NCBI GenBank assembly: GCA_023664705.1
Contig: JAMPFE010000059.1
Coordinates: 1-11,911, forward strand
Length of the DNA: 11,911 nucleotides
Origin: Lachnospiraceae bacterium
Lineage (GTDB): Bacteria; Bacillota; Clostridia; Oscillospirales; Ruminococcaceae
Direction: 5' to 3'
Below the pieces are notes generated by a model that saw only the letters and a list, made by a program, of their open reading frames with translations, had not been told where the DNA came from and did not search any database. Position numbers and translations under genes: made by a program. The first letter of the stretch is position 1. Every line of letters begins with the position of its first letter. Below are positions 1-6,300 of this stretch, piece after piece.

Positions 1-207
1 TATTTGATATTTATTTCCGCAAAACGTTATCTGGCGATGATTTTGGCGATGCTGATAATATTTTTTATTTCAACGAAATTGAAAAGCCGCGCGGCGACGC
101 TGATTGCGGGAGCGGGCGTTCTGATACTCCCGATTTTGATAACTCTGCTCGGCGTCGACGTTTTCAAGTACGTTCTGCTCGACCCGCTTATTATCGGAAA
201 CGTGTGA
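1..207 (+). CDS. C-terminal end of an integral membrane protein (5' end outside window)
   Basis: The frame is open from the first base and ends at TGA (205-207), giving 68 residues of a protein whose start lies outside the window. It shows two strongly hydrophobic stretches, about residues 10-28 (LAMILAMLIIFF...) and 33-54 (AATLIAGAGVLILPILITLL), separated by a short basic turn (KLKSR), then a short polar tail. That is typical of the last two helices of a multi-pass membrane protein. It could be the end of an ABC permease, since it faces an ABC operon, but the piece is too short to assign to a family. It is convergent with the ATPase gene that ends at 255. Confidence 0.6.
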   Translation, partial: YLIFISAKRYLAMILAMLIIFFISTKLKSRAATLIAGAGVLILPILITLLGVDVFKYVLLDPLIIGNV

Positions 208-218
208 GTCACTTACAC
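202..218. repeat. 17-nt inverted repeat over a stop codon, in a convergent gap
   Basis: GTGTGAGT (202-209) and ACTTACAC (211-218) are inverted copies with one G/T mismatch around a single central C. The repeat overlaps the stop codon of the upstream + strand gene and is followed by a small GC hairpin (CCGC-GAA-GCGG, about 223-233). It could help end transcription between the two convergent genes, but neither hairpin has a good T-run, so it is reported as a repeat only. Confidence 0.3.
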
Positions 219-254
219 CGCCGCCGCGAAGCGGAGCAAAAATATAACAGCAAA

Positions 255-887
255 TTATCTGATTTGTTCAAGCTTTCCTTTATCCATTTCGCAGACCGTG
301 TCGCACAGCACGTCGATGTCCTCGGCAGAATGCGAGGCTATCAAAATCGTTTTTCCTTGCGCTCTCAAATCAAGAAGATACTGCCTCATATCGTGAACGC
401 CGTCTTTGTCCAAGCCGTTCATAGGCTCGTCCAAAATCAATAAATCCGGATCCTCCATAATTGCCTGCGCTAACCCCAATCTTTGCAGCATACCAAGCGA
501 ATACTTGCGGACATGACGCTTTAAATTGGGATCCAATCCCACTTGCTCCATTGTTTTGCGGATATCTTCCTTGGTTATTTTTCCGCGCAGGTCGGCAAGC
601 AGCTTCAGATTTTTAAATCCCGAATAATACGGGATAAATCCCGGCGTTTCAATTATAATTCCCGTGCTTTCGGGGAAGTCGCGGTCTTTTCCTATTTGTT
701 TTCCGCCGACAAAAATCCCGCCGCTCGTAGGCTTTACAAAACCGCATATGCACTTCATCAGCATTGTTTTTCCGCTGCCGTTTCTGCCGATGAGTCCGTG
801 GATTTTTTCGCGCTCGAATTTTATCGAGACATCGCGCAAAATTTGATTTTTCTGCAGTGTTAAATTTAAATCTCTGATCTCAATCAT
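255..887 (-). CDS. ABC transporter ATP-binding protein, BcrA/DrrA-like
   Basis: This is the 210-residue ATPase subunit of an ABC-2 type transporter; it would hydrolyse ATP at the inner membrane face to drive the two permeases encoded upstream. Walker A is GRNGSGKT (34-41), Walker B LLILDEP (149-155) with catalytic Glu154, the signature is YSLGMLQR (129-136) and the H-loop is His186. The Q-loop position reads IIETPGF, with Glu80 in place of Gln, and the signature is SLGM rather than SGGQ. Both are usual in the bacitracin/lantibiotic/daunorubicin self-resistance type of ATPase. The length is short for an ABC ATPase, with no C-terminal extension. Its ATG overlaps the stop of the preceding permease (ATGA, 884-887), so the two are probably translationally coupled. 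Substrate is unknown; export of or protection from a membrane-active compound is an inference from the subfamily. Confidence 0.93.
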   Translation of the reverse strand: MIEIRDLNLTLQKNQILRDVSIKFEREKIHGLIGRNGSGKTMLMKCICGFVKPTSGGIFVGGKQIGKDRDFPESTGIIIETPGFIPYYSGFKNLKLLADLRGKITKEDIRKTMEQVGLDPNLKRHVRKYSLGMLQRLGLAQAIMEDPDLLILDEPMNGLDKDGVHDMRQYLLDLRAQGKTILIASHSAEDIDVLCDTVCEMDKGKLEQIR

Positions 888-1738
888 ATTTCAACTCTCT
901 CCGTAAATTTCAAACGTTTAAGCGAAAAAAAGTTAGCGGCGGTCAGTATCGCAATTACGCCGACAAAATAAATGAACGAGCTCCACAAAGGATAAATCGG
1001 CTCGCTTAATATCTCGGTATAATGCAGCCAGACCATGGTGTTTGCCATCGGAAACGCCCAACGCAGCTCGGAATACAGCGACGTCGTTGCCACTCCCGCG
1101 GCTATGACCGCGACCGCAGCCGCCAACCCGGAACGGTTCGTCAATATCTTGAACAGATATAACATAAGCGAAAGTGTAAGCAAATACGCGCTCATAAGGA
1201 CGAACGTCTGTATTACCGCGGTGATCATCGGTATCTGATTATAGAGATTTGATTGGAGCAATTGGCTGTCGAAATTGTACGCTTCTTCGGGAAACCGCGC
1301 CGCGTATTTTGTTACCGCGTCGCTCCAATCATTTGCGAAGCGTCCTCCCGAAAACAGAATACTTGCTGCCAAAACAACGCTCATAAACGTAATTATCGCA
1401 AATAATATGAATAAAATTTGTCCGCACAGCCAATTTCGTTTTCCTGTTCGGGAAATGCCGAAAAGCGCGTTTCCGTGCAGCTTCGGGTAATCCGAGAGCA
1501 GTATTAAAAACACAAGCGGGATAAACATCGCAAGCGCTCCCGAATTTCCGACCGCGATAAACGGCTCAAATATTACAAGCTTTTCGCCGAATTTTTCCGC
1601 CCGCGCGGCAAGCGGATCGATAGCGAGGACTTTCATAAAAATCAACAGAACGCCGACAATAATATTCCGCGGAGAGCATAGCCAACCGATATATTCCGTT
1701 CTCGCGACCGACAGAATTTGTTTTAAATTTTCACGCAC
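884..1738 (-). CDS. ABC-2 type permease, second of two
   Basis: A membrane protein of about 284 residues with roughly six hydrophobic segments: one near the N-terminus after TEYIGWLCSPRN, then around AMFIPLVFLILL, LCGQILFILFAIITFMSVVLA, ITAVIQTFVLMSAYLLTLSLMLYLF, GLAAAVAVIAAGVATTSLY and FIYFVGVIAILTAANFF. A large extracytoplasmic loop follows the third segment. This layout (N-terminal amphipathic stretch, six helices, positive C-terminal tail) fits ABC-2 permeases. A longer reading starts at GTG 1747, but the AAGGAG ribosome site abuts that codon. GTG at 1738 has AAGGAG with about 8 nt spacing and is the better start. The gene overlaps the upstream permease by 8 bp and the downstream ATPase by 4 bp. 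No substrate-specific motif was recognised. Confidence 0.82.
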   Translation of the reverse strand: MRENLKQILSVARTEYIGWLCSPRNIIVGVLLIFMKVLAIDPLAARAEKFGEKLVIFEPFIAVGNSGALAMFIPLVFLILLSDYPKLHGNALFGISRTGKRNWLCGQILFILFAIITFMSVVLAASILFSGGRFANDWSDAVTKYAARFPEEAYNFDSQLLQSNLYNQIPMITAVIQTFVLMSAYLLTLSLMLYLFKILTNRSGLAAAVAVIAAGVATTSLYSELRWAFPMANTMVWLHYTEILSEPIYPLWSSFIYFVGVIAILTAANFFSLKRLKFTERVEI

Positions 1739-2558
1739 CGTAATCACTCCTTCCGCGGTTTATCAACAGATATGCCGTTAAAAAGGCAGCGAAAACAGCG
1801 CCGTAAAACAAGACGGTTTTCCAATAATTAGTGTCGCCTGCCGAAAATAATAACGCCTGCGGATTTGCGATCGTCAAAAATTCCGCAATCTTTAAATTAG
1901 GACTTTCAAAATCAAGGGCGAAATCGGAAAGCAGCTTGTTGCACAGCTGCGACAGCCCGTATTTTGCGAAAAAAGGAATACACATTATCAGATATTTGTT
2001 TCCGAGAACACTTGTAAGAAACATTGACGGAACGCTCCAGAATACGCCGTACAGAAACATTCCGAGCATTGCCGCGGGAAAATCAAACGGAATAATTTCA
2101 ATAGCGTATTCGCGCGCACCGGGGAAAATTCCGCCGATAACCGCGCAAAAAACCATGTAACCCAACGTCACGGCGATGCCGCTTGACAGCACGCCCGAAA
2201 TAAATTTTGACAAGTCAAATTTTAATTTTGACGTTCGGAAAACCTCAAAGCGTATAGCGTTTGCGCTTTTTTCAACGCATATCCTCGGCACGAAACAAAA
2301 CGATGTGATTATCGGCAGGAACATTCCCAGCCACCCGCCGCAGGCGTTCTGCATTACGCGATCGGCGCACAGCATTTCGTTATTCAGGTAATATTCGCGA
2401 TCGAAATCCATGATCAAGCGAATTACCGAATAGCGGCTTTGAGTGGAATAATCCGTGTAAACCTCCGCCGAAAACAACAAAACGACCGTCATAATAATGC
2501 AGAAATAAAATCCCGATGATGAAGAAATTTTTTTAAAAGAAACCAACAGGCAGCGCAT
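1731..2558 (-). CDS. ABC-2 type permease, first of two
   Basis: A 275-residue membrane protein with an N-terminal helix (FYFCIIMTVVLLFSAEV), a long polar loop (about 35-70), then helices around GWLGMFLPIITSFCFVP, SGVLSSGIAVTLGYMVFCAVIGGIF, AAMLGMFLYGVFWSVPSMFLTSVLG, and a last one at VLFYGAVFAAFLTAYLLI. The loop after helix two carries the EVFRTSKLKF stretch typical of the cytoplasmic coupling region of ABC-2 permeases. The ATG at 2558 has an AGGAG site 7 nt upstream that overlaps the TAG stop of the lipoprotein gene, so the two genes are 10 bp apart and presumably co-transcribed. With the next permease it would form a heterodimeric channel served by the ATPase at 255-887. Confidence 0.82.
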   Translation of the reverse strand: MRCLLVSFKKISSSSGFYFCIIMTVVLLFSAEVYTDYSTQSRYSVIRLIMDFDREYYLNNEMLCADRVMQNACGGWLGMFLPIITSFCFVPRICVEKSANAIRFEVFRTSKLKFDLSKFISGVLSSGIAVTLGYMVFCAVIGGIFPGAREYAIEIIPFDFPAAMLGMFLYGVFWSVPSMFLTSVLGNKYLIMCIPFFAKYGLSQLCNKLLSDFALDFESPNLKIAEFLTIANPQALLFSAGDTNYWKTVLFYGAVFAAFLTAYLLINRGRSDYGA

Positions 2559-2568
2559 ATCGTATCTC

Positions 2569-3867
2569 CTAGACTATGCTGTATTTATAGTAACTGCATT
2601 CTCCGCTCACCGCGTCCACATACACCGTATAATAAAGCGCGTCGTTCTCATTATACAGCCGGAATTCCCATGTCGGCATCATATTACAGGAGCCATCGTC
2701 TTTTATTACACCGTTATAAATAAATTCGGTTGACAATACATTAAATTTAACCTTTTGAGTTAGCTGTTCGGACGCGGTATCAACGGCTTTCTTGAGCGAC
2801 AGAATTTTCGCGATGGGTTCGCCGACAACGCTGATGTTTGTAAGTGGCATACAACAGTACGACATATCAATATCTTCGCTTTTGATCATCAGTCCCTCCG
2901 CGCTTATTGAGGAATAATTCGGTATCGGAAAATTTGCCGATATTTCGTCCGTGCGTTCAATCGGCACAGAATTGTACATACAGGAAGCCGCAAATACATA
3001 TGCGTAAATTCCGTCTTTCAGTTCGTAAACGTCCACATAATTTACAAGCAACGACGGCTTTTCCTCAAACGGAAGACTTTTCGGATATTCCTCGGTGAAA
3101 TATTTTATCGCGTCGCCTATCGATACCTCGCCGTCCGCTAATTTGTATTTAACGTCGTCGCTTTTGCCGTCGTTATAATATCTTTCGGGAAGGGAGGCTG
3201 TCAAATCCGCAATGGCGCCCAGATCGGACGGCATAGCGCCCGTAATAAGCGTTTTGTCGGCGTCGAGTATATTAAACGCGGCTCCTTTGTTTATCCACCA
3301 TGGGTAGCGCTCTCCCGGCCACCACATATACTGTTTTTTCTCATAATTTCTGTATATGAGCCAGCAGACCTCTATCGAGCCGTCCAGTATCTTATCCTTA
3401 TAATCCGAAATTTTGTAATAGCCTCTTACTTTTTGACCGTTTACATATTCTTCGGGAGCCTTTGGAAACTCTTCGGTGAAATCCTTTTGTTCAAAAAGCG
3501 CGAAATCATCTTCATATTCGCCGAAGATCTCCCGACAGTATTTCTCAAAGCAATTCAAAATCTCGTCCGCGGGGCGTTCGTAAAGCGCCGGGGCTTTTTC
3601 CCATTCAATGTTATAAATTTCCGATATCGTATTTACGGGGCATTTTTCCGCATATGTCCAATCAAGATTTACATATTCCGTATTTTTGCAGAGCTCAAAA
3701 TCCGAATTATAATTTTCGGTAACTTCCTTCACATTGCCGATAGGAGTAACGTCGCCGCCGGTATTTTCTGTCGAGGTCTGCGATATTTCCGACGAGCCGT
3801 CGTTTTTTCCGCAGGCGGTTAAAAGTAAAGATAGGACTGCGATGATTATAATAAATGCTTTTTTCAT
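2569..3867 (-). CDS. Large exported lipoprotein heading the ABC operon
   Basis: A 432-residue protein beginning MKKAFIIIIAVLSLLLTACG: a lipoprotein signal peptide with lipobox LTAC and predicted lipidated Cys19. A low-complexity Ser/Thr/Gly linker follows (about 22-42), then a Trp/Tyr-rich extracellular body. The frame extends upstream to 3981, but the ATG at 3867 has an AAAGG site at 7 nt and begins the signal peptide, so it is chosen. The region 350-432 (ILSLKKAVDTASEQL... MPTWEFRLY... YVDAVSGEC) has the look of PepSY/YycI-type repeats: a helix, a strand pair and a closing VDAxSGE turn. That is a resemblance, not a firm assignment. It is the first gene of a lipoprotein-permease-permease-ATPase operon. 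Function is unknown; it could be a receptor, or a shielding factor as in lantibiotic immunity (LanI plus LanFEG), though it is longer than known LanI proteins. No convincing promoter was seen in 3868-4012. Confidence 0.85.
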   Translation of the reverse strand: MKKAFIIIIAVLSLLLTACGKNDGSSEISQTSTENTGGDVTPIGNVKEVTENYNSDFELCKNTEYVNLDWTYAEKCPVNTISEIYNIEWEKAPALYERPADEILNCFEKYCREIFGEYEDDFALFEQKDFTEEFPKAPEEYVNGQKVRGYYKISDYKDKILDGSIEVCWLIYRNYEKKQYMWWPGERYPWWINKGAAFNILDADKTLITGAMPSDLGAIADLTASLPERYYNDGKSDDVKYKLADGEVSIGDAIKYFTEEYPKSLPFEEKPSLLVNYVDVYELKDGIYAYVFAASCMYNSVPIERTDEISANFPIPNYSSISAEGLMIKSEDIDMSYCCMPLTNISVVGEPIAKILSLKKAVDTASEQLTQKVKFNVLSTEFIYNGVIKDDGSCNMMPTWEFRLYNENDALYYTVYVDAVSGECSYYKYSIV

Positions 3868-4012
3868 AGTATTGCCTTTCATTGATAATAATATTTCATA
3901 AATCAATTTTAATAAAGATATTGTGAACATAAAATTTGCGTTTTTCAAAAATTTGTAGCAAATGCCAAAAAACAATATCAAAATTTGGTCAACTTCAACA
4001 AAGCTGCAGCTG

Positions 4013-4389
4013 TCAGGAAACTACTATCGTCTTTGCAAGCAAAATCGCCTCTTCTATTGACGGATTTCCTGCTAATTCATAAACATAATTATTGTTACCG
4101 AACACTAATACTATGCCGCGGTAAACCCCGTTATAAGCCCCAGGAAAATAAGTATCAGCGCGGCTAAAAGCTGTTTCCCGATGTTCTTGCATGTTATTTT
4201 TTGCGGCTGCATTTTCCTTTCGGGACACAAACGAGCCGCGCTTATCTCGTAACGCTTAAAAATTCGTTTCATTACGCGTTCGTGACAGCGCGAAAACCGG
4301 TGCTCGGTCGTATCAACGTTTGACAGCGCACGCTCGTAGTATTCGGTCAGAGCCTCGTCCAACATCTGTTCAAGCATTTTGTTTTCCAT
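4013..4389 (-). pseudogene. Broken anti-sigma factor: N-domain and TM helix, then out-of-frame DUF4367-type tail
   Basis: From ATG 4389 the frame reads MENKMLEQMLDEALTEYYER... , the usual cytoplasmic head of clostridial anti-sigma factors encoded behind ECF sigma genes. It continues into a membrane helix (IGKQLLAALILIFLGLITGF) and then hits TAG at 4111-4113, giving 92 residues. In another frame, overlapping the end and running on to TGA at 4013, the DNA encodes RGIVLVFGNNNYVYELAGN followed by PSIEEAILLAKTI. This matches the closing strand-and-helix of DUF4367 domains (pattern NNxYxYELxGNxSxEELxxIAxxI). About a hundred residues of extracellular domain are missing between the helix and this tail. 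The likely history is an internal deletion leaving the two ends out of frame. It overlaps the sigma gene by 20 bp. The 92-residue product might still bind sigma, but the sensing domain is lost. Confidence 0.7.
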
Positions 4390-4912
4390 CCAAATATTTT
4401 TTGACCGCTTTTTCCGCGTTGGATATACGTTTTCGTGCGGCAGCATTGCTTATATCAAGCGCTTCGGCTATTTCCGATGTGGATAAGCCGTAATGAATTT
4501 TTAAGTACAACGCCTCCCGCAGCGCTTCGGAAAGATTTGCGATAAATTTCATCAATTCGTCCCTTGAAACTTCGCCGACCGTCTGTTCGGTTATCGGCAA
4601 TCCACTGTCAGGGATATCGTCGGTTAATTCTTCAAAATTCACCTTATGCTTCTTTTTCCACATATTTATCGATATATTCCCGACCATTGCCGACACGATA
4701 AATACGCGCTCTTTGGGCGTACTTTTAAAAAACAAGTCGGGTTTATCGGAAATTTTCAAAAACGTTTCCTGCAGAGCGTCCTCCGCGTCCTCGTAGTTAT
4801 GCAGCTTTGACATTGCAATATTATACAGCATTTGTCTATGATCCAGATAGAACCGATTCAGAGTGTTTCGTTGTTCCTCCGTTTCAAGATTAGCAAGCGC
4901 AGCCGAAATCAT
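4370..4912 (-). CDS. ECF-type RNA polymerase sigma factor
   Basis: A 180-residue sigma-70 family factor of the extracytoplasmic-function class. Region 2 spans about residues 20-90 (FYLDHRQMLYNIAMSKLHNYEDAEDALQ), including the acidic DAEDALQETF motif. A short linker follows, and region 4 lies at about 118-175 with the helix-turn-helix STSEIAEALDISNAAARKRI. There is no region 1 or 3, as expected for ECF factors. Two adjacent ATGs (4915 and 4912) follow a GGGAGG ribosome site; the second has 8 nt spacing and is preferred slightly. The frame runs further upstream without ribosome sites. The gene is transcribed from a housekeeping-type promoter (4983-5011), so nothing indicates autoregulation by the ECF factor itself. 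Its partner anti-sigma gene overlaps the 3' end and is broken, so the factor may be unrestrained. The ABC operon downstream is a possible target by position only. Confidence 0.92.
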   Translation of the reverse strand: MISAALANLETEEQRNTLNRFYLDHRQMLYNIAMSKLHNYEDAEDALQETFLKISDKPDLFFKSTPKERVFIVSAMVGNISINMWKKKHKVNFEELTDDIPDSGLPITEQTVGEVSRDELMKFIANLSEALREALYLKIHYGLSTSEIAEALDISNAAARKRISNAEKAVKKYLDGKQNA

Positions 4913-4982
4913 CATAAGCACCTCCCTCTGTGTTTGTAACGCATTTTGCTCTGTGTTGCTATAACAGCTTTTTCCGTAAACA

Positions 4983-5011
4983 ATTATAACATATTTCAAC
5001 AAAAAAGTCAA
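4983..5011 (-). promoter_or_regulatory. Sigma-A type promoter of the ECF sigma operon
   Basis: On the minus strand, TTGACT (5006-5011), a 17-nt spacer and TATAAT (4983-4988) form a near-consensus promoter. The predicted leader is about 60 nt. The leader holds a 9-bp direct repeat CTCTGTGTT (+ strand 4926-4934 and 4949-4957) of unknown meaning, close to the GGGAGG ribosome site. Confidence 0.75.
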
Positions 5012-5102
5012 CCGAAACATCTCACTTACAGATTTCTCCGCAAGTACAAGAACAACACCGGGGGCAAATACCACAAAGTTTTTACAGGCAAAATGCATGG
5101 AA

Positions 5103-5140
5103 ACGTCTCTGTGATTGCACAAAGACGTAACCGTCTAAGG
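5103..5140 (+). promoter_or_regulatory. Two mutually exclusive hairpins sharing AGACG
   Basis: ACGTCT (5103-5108) and TGTG (5110-5113) pair with CACA (5118-5121) and AGACGT (5123-5128), with one mismatch and an ATTG loop. The same AGACG (5123-5127) can instead pair with CGTCT (5132-5136) across a TAAC loop. The second hairpin ends next to an AAGGAAG ribosome-like site (5137-5143) before the gene fragment at 5151. The arrangement resembles a translational switch or attenuator leader, but no known riboswitch family was recognised and the gene it served is a remnant. Confidence 0.4.
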
Positions 5141-5150
5141 AAGTGATGAA

Positions 5151-5255
5151 ATAGCAGAAATCACGATAATACCCACAAAAGAGCGCTTCGACGATATAAT
5201 TCAAACCGTCTCAAGCGACAGCGAGGAGCAGTGGCTCATAAACTTCCGATTTTAA
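5151..5255 (+). pseudogene. 5' fragment of a gene, possibly a serine recombinase, with ATA at the start position
   Basis: After an AAGGAAG site with 7 nt spacing, a frame reads (ATA)AEITIIPTKERFDD, then IIQTVSSDSEEQWLINFRF and TAA at 5253-5255. The opening AEITIIP and the later VSSDSEEQ resemble the N-terminus of large serine recombinases of clostridial integrative elements, which typically open MAxITVIPA and carry the catalytic RVSTDSxEQ. On that reading VSSD would hold the catalytic Ser, and roughly 10-20 residues between the two motifs are missing or diverged. The codon where ATG is expected is ATA. The fragment runs tail to tail into the truncated histidine kinase, with the junction at about 5246-5252. 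The recombinase identity is from memory of the family pattern and is moderate at best; that it is a coding remnant is likelier. Confidence 0.4.
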
Positions 5256-6010
5256 TTTCAGCGAAACTTTTCCGCCATTTTCGGTGAATTTAAAAGCGTT
5301 GGAAAACAAATTATTCCACACGAGCGACAATAATTCGCCGTCGGATTTCACCGAAATATTTTCCTCAATTTCGGTAATTATTTCGATATTTTTCTGCTCC
5401 CAAATATTTTCAAAATTCAAAAGACATTCGCAGAGCTGCTCCCCGAGATCGAAAACGCGTTTTTCGGGGAAAATCTGCTGATTTTCCAGCTTATTTAATT
5501 TCGAAATATTCGTTATCAATTCCGATAAATTCCGCGTAAAATCGGATATAATTTTCGCAATTTCAACGCGCCTCTCATCGGGAAGATCGGGCTGCTGCAA
5601 AATCGTCGCGTAATTCTGAATTACCGAAAGCGGCGTTTTCAGCTCGTGCGAAACGTTGGCGATAAAATCCGCGCGCAGCGTTTCCGGCCCCGACAATTCC
5701 TCCACCATTTTGTTGAAATAATCGATAATTACATTGAAGCCGTCGGCCGGGTCGGCAGTGCGATTTTTTTCGATACGCACGGAAAAATCGCTGCGCAAAG
5801 AAAGCTCAATAAAACGACGTTTCCGAACGTAAGTTTCGCGGCTAATTCAATTTCCGACTGCCGCAATTCGATATTCATGCTTTTCTGCATTACATTCAAA
5901 AATAAAATCATGCAGCAGGTGATAACGAAGCCCATCAGCAGGAAAAAACACAGAAATCCCGTGACCGCACGAAGCCCATGCCGAAGCCGTTTTTCATCGA
6001 TTTTTTTCAT
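5211..6010 (-). pseudogene. Degraded sensor histidine kinase: HAMP-region deletion/frameshift and lost ATP-binding C-terminus
   Basis: From ATG 6010 the frame encodes two membrane helices (about 14-38, FLCFFLLMGFVITCCMILFL; and 62-76, GNVVLLSFLCAAIF) with a short external loop, then runs out of frame and stops at 5729. From about 5798 another frame takes up DFSVRIEKNRTADPADGF, the end of the HAMP-like linker. It continues with the phosphoacceptor H box FIANVSHELKTPLSVIQNYA and the N box LLSLVWNNLFSNAFKFT. In intact members about 25-30 residues separate helix 2 from DFSVRI, so a frame-changing deletion lies near 5786-5800. After GGKVSLKLKSE (about 5250) the sequence leaves the family. The G1 (DxGxG), F and G2 boxes are absent and the frame ends in unrelated VYEPLLLAVA at 5211. 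The gene cannot make an active kinase. Its ATG overlaps the response-regulator stop (6007-6010). Confidence 0.88.
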
Positions 6011-6300
6011 ATTTTCGGCACCGCCTTATATCCCAATCCGTGCACCGGGACAATTTCAAATTCGGCACAATTCGCGAATTTATTTCTGATTTTCGTCATA
6101 TAAACGTCCACCGTCCGCAATCCCGACGACATGTCGCCGTCCCGGAATTCGTCCATAAGCTGCGAGCGCGTAAACGTCTTTTTCGGATATGAAAGCAATT
6201 TAAATAATATGTTGAATTCCCACACGGTGAGCGGAATTTCCTCTCCGCCGAAATACGCCATGTGCTCGTCCGCGTCAAGTTTCTTTGTGAGGGATTTCAA
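6007..6300 (-). pseudogene. OmpR/PhoB-type response regulator reduced to its DNA-binding domain
   Basis: About 97 codons encode the C-terminal winged helix of an OmpR-family regulator: the entry strands EHMAYFGGEEIPLT, then the fold through FKLLSYPKKTFTRSQLMDEF, the recognition-helix region SGLRTVDVYMTKIRNKF and the closing hairpin EIVPVHGLGYKAV. The receiver domain of about 120 residues with its phosphorylated Asp, which should precede it, is missing. Upstream in frame there are only seven more codons before a TGA at about 6319-6321. The sole nearby start is TTG 6300 with no ribosome site. The domain itself is intact, so if it were expressed it could bind DNA constitutively, but 5' truncation of a pseudogene is the simpler reading. 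It is coupled (ATGA overlap) to the equally damaged kinase. Confidence 0.85.

Noticed and set aside
3868..3981. Start of the lipoprotein at the upstream codon of the open frame
   Set aside because: The extra 38 residues lack a ribosome site and would bury the signal peptide; the ATG at 3867 has both a ribosome site and a correct signal start.
3990..4012. AGCTGCAGCT palindrome as a terminator after the anti-sigma gene
   Set aside because: It is a perfect palindrome with no loop and no following T-run, so it is not a credible terminator.
5040..5145. A c-di-GMP-I type riboswitch, suggested by ACAGGCAAA and TCTAAGG words
   Set aside because: The GNRA tetraloop, the receptor and the conserved GACGCAAAGCC core are absent and the spacing does not fit. 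Only the hairpin pair is reported.
4946..5146. A 66-codon + strand frame ending in RRNRLRK just before the ATA fragment
   Set aside because: No ribosome site or recognisable domain. It overlaps the promoter and leader of the sigma gene. The last part might be the tail of a gene preceding the fragment, but this cannot be shown.
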